This document shows positions 5,096-5,716 of a stretch of 5,716 nt of DNA, one piece after another; position 1 is the stretch's first letter; each line of letters starts with the position of its first letter. A program made the position numbers and the translations under genes. The stretch comes from Chloroflexota bacterium (lineage in GTDB: Bacteria; Chloroflexota; UBA6077; FW602-bin22; JACPQP01). The notes under the pieces are model-generated. The model worked only from the letters and a program-made list of their open reading frames with translations, made no database searches and was not told the origin of the DNA. The stretch covers positions 1-5,716 of the forward strand of contig JACPQP010000278.1 of NCBI GenBank assembly GCA_016190465.1. The letters run 5' to 3'.

Positions 5096-5191
5096 TCACC
5101 TATCCATGCATTCCCAAACCTGCTGAATCGTGGTGCGAGCGCGATGCGCGGCGGCGACCCGATACGCGTCTGGGCCAGTCACCTCCTTCAT
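5096..5191 (-). other. Possible 31-residue upstream ORF
   Basis: An ATG at 5191 opens 31 codons beginning MKEVTGPDAYRVAAAHRAR and ending in TGA at 5098-5096. The stop overlaps a GTG at 5099 that is in frame with the binding protein (GTGA junction). The initiation signal is weak (GGAA about 8 bases upstream), and the peptide matches no family I know. It may be a leader peptide or chance. Confidence 0.2.
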
Positions 5192-5217
5192 CAGTTCGAT
5201 TCCTTCATCAGTTCGAT
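5184..5217. repeat. Perfect 17-nt tandem direct repeat
   Basis: TCCTTCATCAGTTCGAT occurs at 5184-5200 and again, without a gap, at 5201-5217. It lies just downstream of the predicted transcription start for the sugar operon. It could be paired binding sites for a regulator or a recent slippage duplication. Confidence 0.9.
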
Positions 5218-5241
5218 GGGACGTCGCCCCGCTTGCGGCCC

Positions 5242-5271
5242 ATTCTACTCGAACCGGGCAAGAGCAATCAA
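5242..5271 (-). promoter_or_regulatory. Candidate promoter of the sugar transporter operon
   Basis: On the minus strand TTGATT (5271-5266, four of six) and TAGAAT (5247-5242, five of six) are separated by 18 bp. The start site would be near 5235, giving a leader of about 165 bases before the ATG at 5069. The leader includes the tandem 17-mers. The call rests on consensus only. Confidence 0.45.
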
Positions 5272-5325
5272 TAGCGTCGCGCGGTGCGAGTGAAATCGTA
5301 CTGGCCGCGGCGGGCGCGACTCAGG

Positions 5326-5331
5326 TATGAT
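5326..5331 (+). promoter_or_regulatory. Candidate -10 box for tyrS
   Basis: TATGAT matches five of six -10 positions and would start transcription near 5338, about 50 bases before tyrS. The -35 region (CTGGCC at 5301-5306, 19-bp spacing) is poor, so activation or another sigma factor is possible. Confidence 0.35.
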
Positions 5332-5355
5332 AGGGGTGCAGCAACTTTTCGACGA

Positions 5356-5368
5356 CGGCGAAGCGCCG
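5356..5368 (+). other. Small hairpin before the tyrS ribosome binding site
   Basis: CGGCG (5356-5360) pairs with CGCCG (5364-5368) around the loop AAG, directly before AAGGAG (5371-5376). It is short and may be incidental. Confidence 0.3.
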
Positions 5369-5386
5369 CAAAGGAGACCGTTTGTG

Positions 5387-5716
5387 ATGATCGAAGCACT
5401 CGTTTCCACCGTCACCGAGAACGTCATCCGCGTCCTGACCGAGCGTGGCTTTCTTTACCAGATGACCGAGACCGGGCTCGAGCCAGCGGCGGCCACGCAG
5501 ACGCTGACGGTGTATTGCGGCTTCGATCCAAGCGCGTCAAGCCTCCACGTCGGCAACATGGTCGCCGTCATGGGGTTAGCGCACTTCCAGAGGTGCGGCC
5601 ACCGACCCATCGTCGTCGTCGGCGGCGGCACCGGGTTGATCGTAGACCCCAGTGGAAAGGCCACGGAGCGTCCGCTGCTGACGGTGGGGCAGGTTCGCGA
5701 GAATGCCGCGGGCATC
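5387..5716 (+). CDS. tyrS: Tyrosyl-tRNA synthetase, N-terminal part, off right edge
   Basis: This class I synthetase charges tRNA-Tyr with tyrosine in the cytoplasm. The 110 visible residues cover the start of the catalytic Rossmann fold. An N-terminal helix (NVIRVLTERGFLYQMT, 12-27) is followed by TVYCGFDPSASSLHVGN (41-57). There Y43-x-G-F-D-P is the tyrosine/ATP pocket strand and HVGN is this protein's version of the HIGH signature. FQRCGHRPIVVVGGGTGLI (67-85) and DPSGKATERPLLT (87-99) match the family's FQRAGHRPI-LVGGATGxIGDPSGK block. AAGGAG (5371-5376) lies 10 bases before the ATG at 5387 and 7 before an in-frame GTG at 5384, so either may be used. The gene runs opposite to the sugar operon and is functionally unrelated to it. 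The KMSKS motif and the tRNA-binding domain lie beyond the edge. Confidence 0.95.
   Translation, partial: MIEALVSTVTENVIRVLTERGFLYQMTETGLEPAAATQTLTVYCGFDPSASSLHVGNMVAVMGLAHFQRCGHRPIVVVGGGTGLIVDPSGKATERPLLTVGQVRENAAGI

Larger units (their letters stand above)
5070..5383. other. Divergent intergenic region between binding-protein gene and tyrS
   Basis: This region controls both sides. It holds a minus-strand promoter candidate (5242-5271), a plus-strand -10 candidate for tyrS (5326-5331), the 17-nt tandem duplication (5184-5217), a possible 31-codon minus-strand ORF (5096-5191) and a small hairpin before the tyrS ribosome binding site. I looked for a T-box leader (the AGGGTGGNACCGCG antiterminator signature) before tyrS and found none. 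Confidence 0.6.

Noticed and set aside
4287..5126. Plus-strand open frame of 279 codons
   Set aside because: It is antisense to the binding protein; its long Arg/Gly run is the reverse of the Pro/Ala/Thr linker codons.
5220..5383. T-box riboswitch before tyrS
   Set aside because: T-boxes often control tyrS, but the conserved antiterminator signature and a terminator hairpin are absent and the predicted leader is only about 50 bases.
5393..5560. Loss of the HIGH motif in TyrS (HVGN)
   Set aside because: Asn at the last position of this signature is, as far as I know, a tolerated natural variant among class I synthetases, and the surrounding motifs are intact; not a sign of inactivation.

Overview
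This is a GC-rich bacterial window that most resembles Chloroflexota, possibly the Thermomicrobia or a relative. The evidence is a sugar-binding lipoprotein with a long Pro/Ala/Thr linker after its lipobox, a CUT1 sugar transporter operon without its own ATPase, and many G/C-rich palindromic repeats between (and apparently inside) genes. The phylum is an inference from style, not from a marker phylogeny.

Layout, left to right. (1) Positions 1-405, minus strand: the N-terminal part of a biotin-protein ligase (BirA-like) that leaves the window at the left edge. Its last 30 visible codons (1-90) lie in a dispersed G/C palindromic repeat that stays in frame. (2) Positions 406-851 hold no convincing gene. 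They contain several inverted repeats, including a perfect 17-bp stem at 595-634, a single sequence shaped like a type I-E CRISPR repeat (689-717), and a promoter-like and RBS-like arrangement on the minus strand (797-845) leading into a 22-codon ORF. (3) Positions 852-5069, minus strand: a probable operon read from right to left, sugar-binding lipoprotein, then MalF-type permease, MalG-type permease, and a small secreted beta-rich protein. The two permeases and the small protein are tightly packed, with intergenic gaps of 3-4 bases. The binding protein is separated from the permeases by 326 bp of palindromic repeats. (4) Positions 5070-5383: a divergent intergenic region with a promoter candidate for each side and a perfect 17-nt tandem duplication. 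(5) Positions 5387-5716, plus strand: the start of tyrS (tyrosyl-tRNA synthetase), running off the right edge.

The binding protein would capture a sugar or oligosaccharide outside the membrane and pass it to the two-permease channel. The ATPase is not here and is presumably a shared MsmX/UgpC-like protein encoded elsewhere. The substrate cannot be told from the sequence. The repeat-filled gap between binding protein and permease recalls the E. coli malE-malF arrangement, where REP elements let the binding protein be made in excess. The best leads are the repeat inside birA, the lone CRISPR-like repeat with a promoter-like leader, and the unidentified secreted protein at the operon's end.
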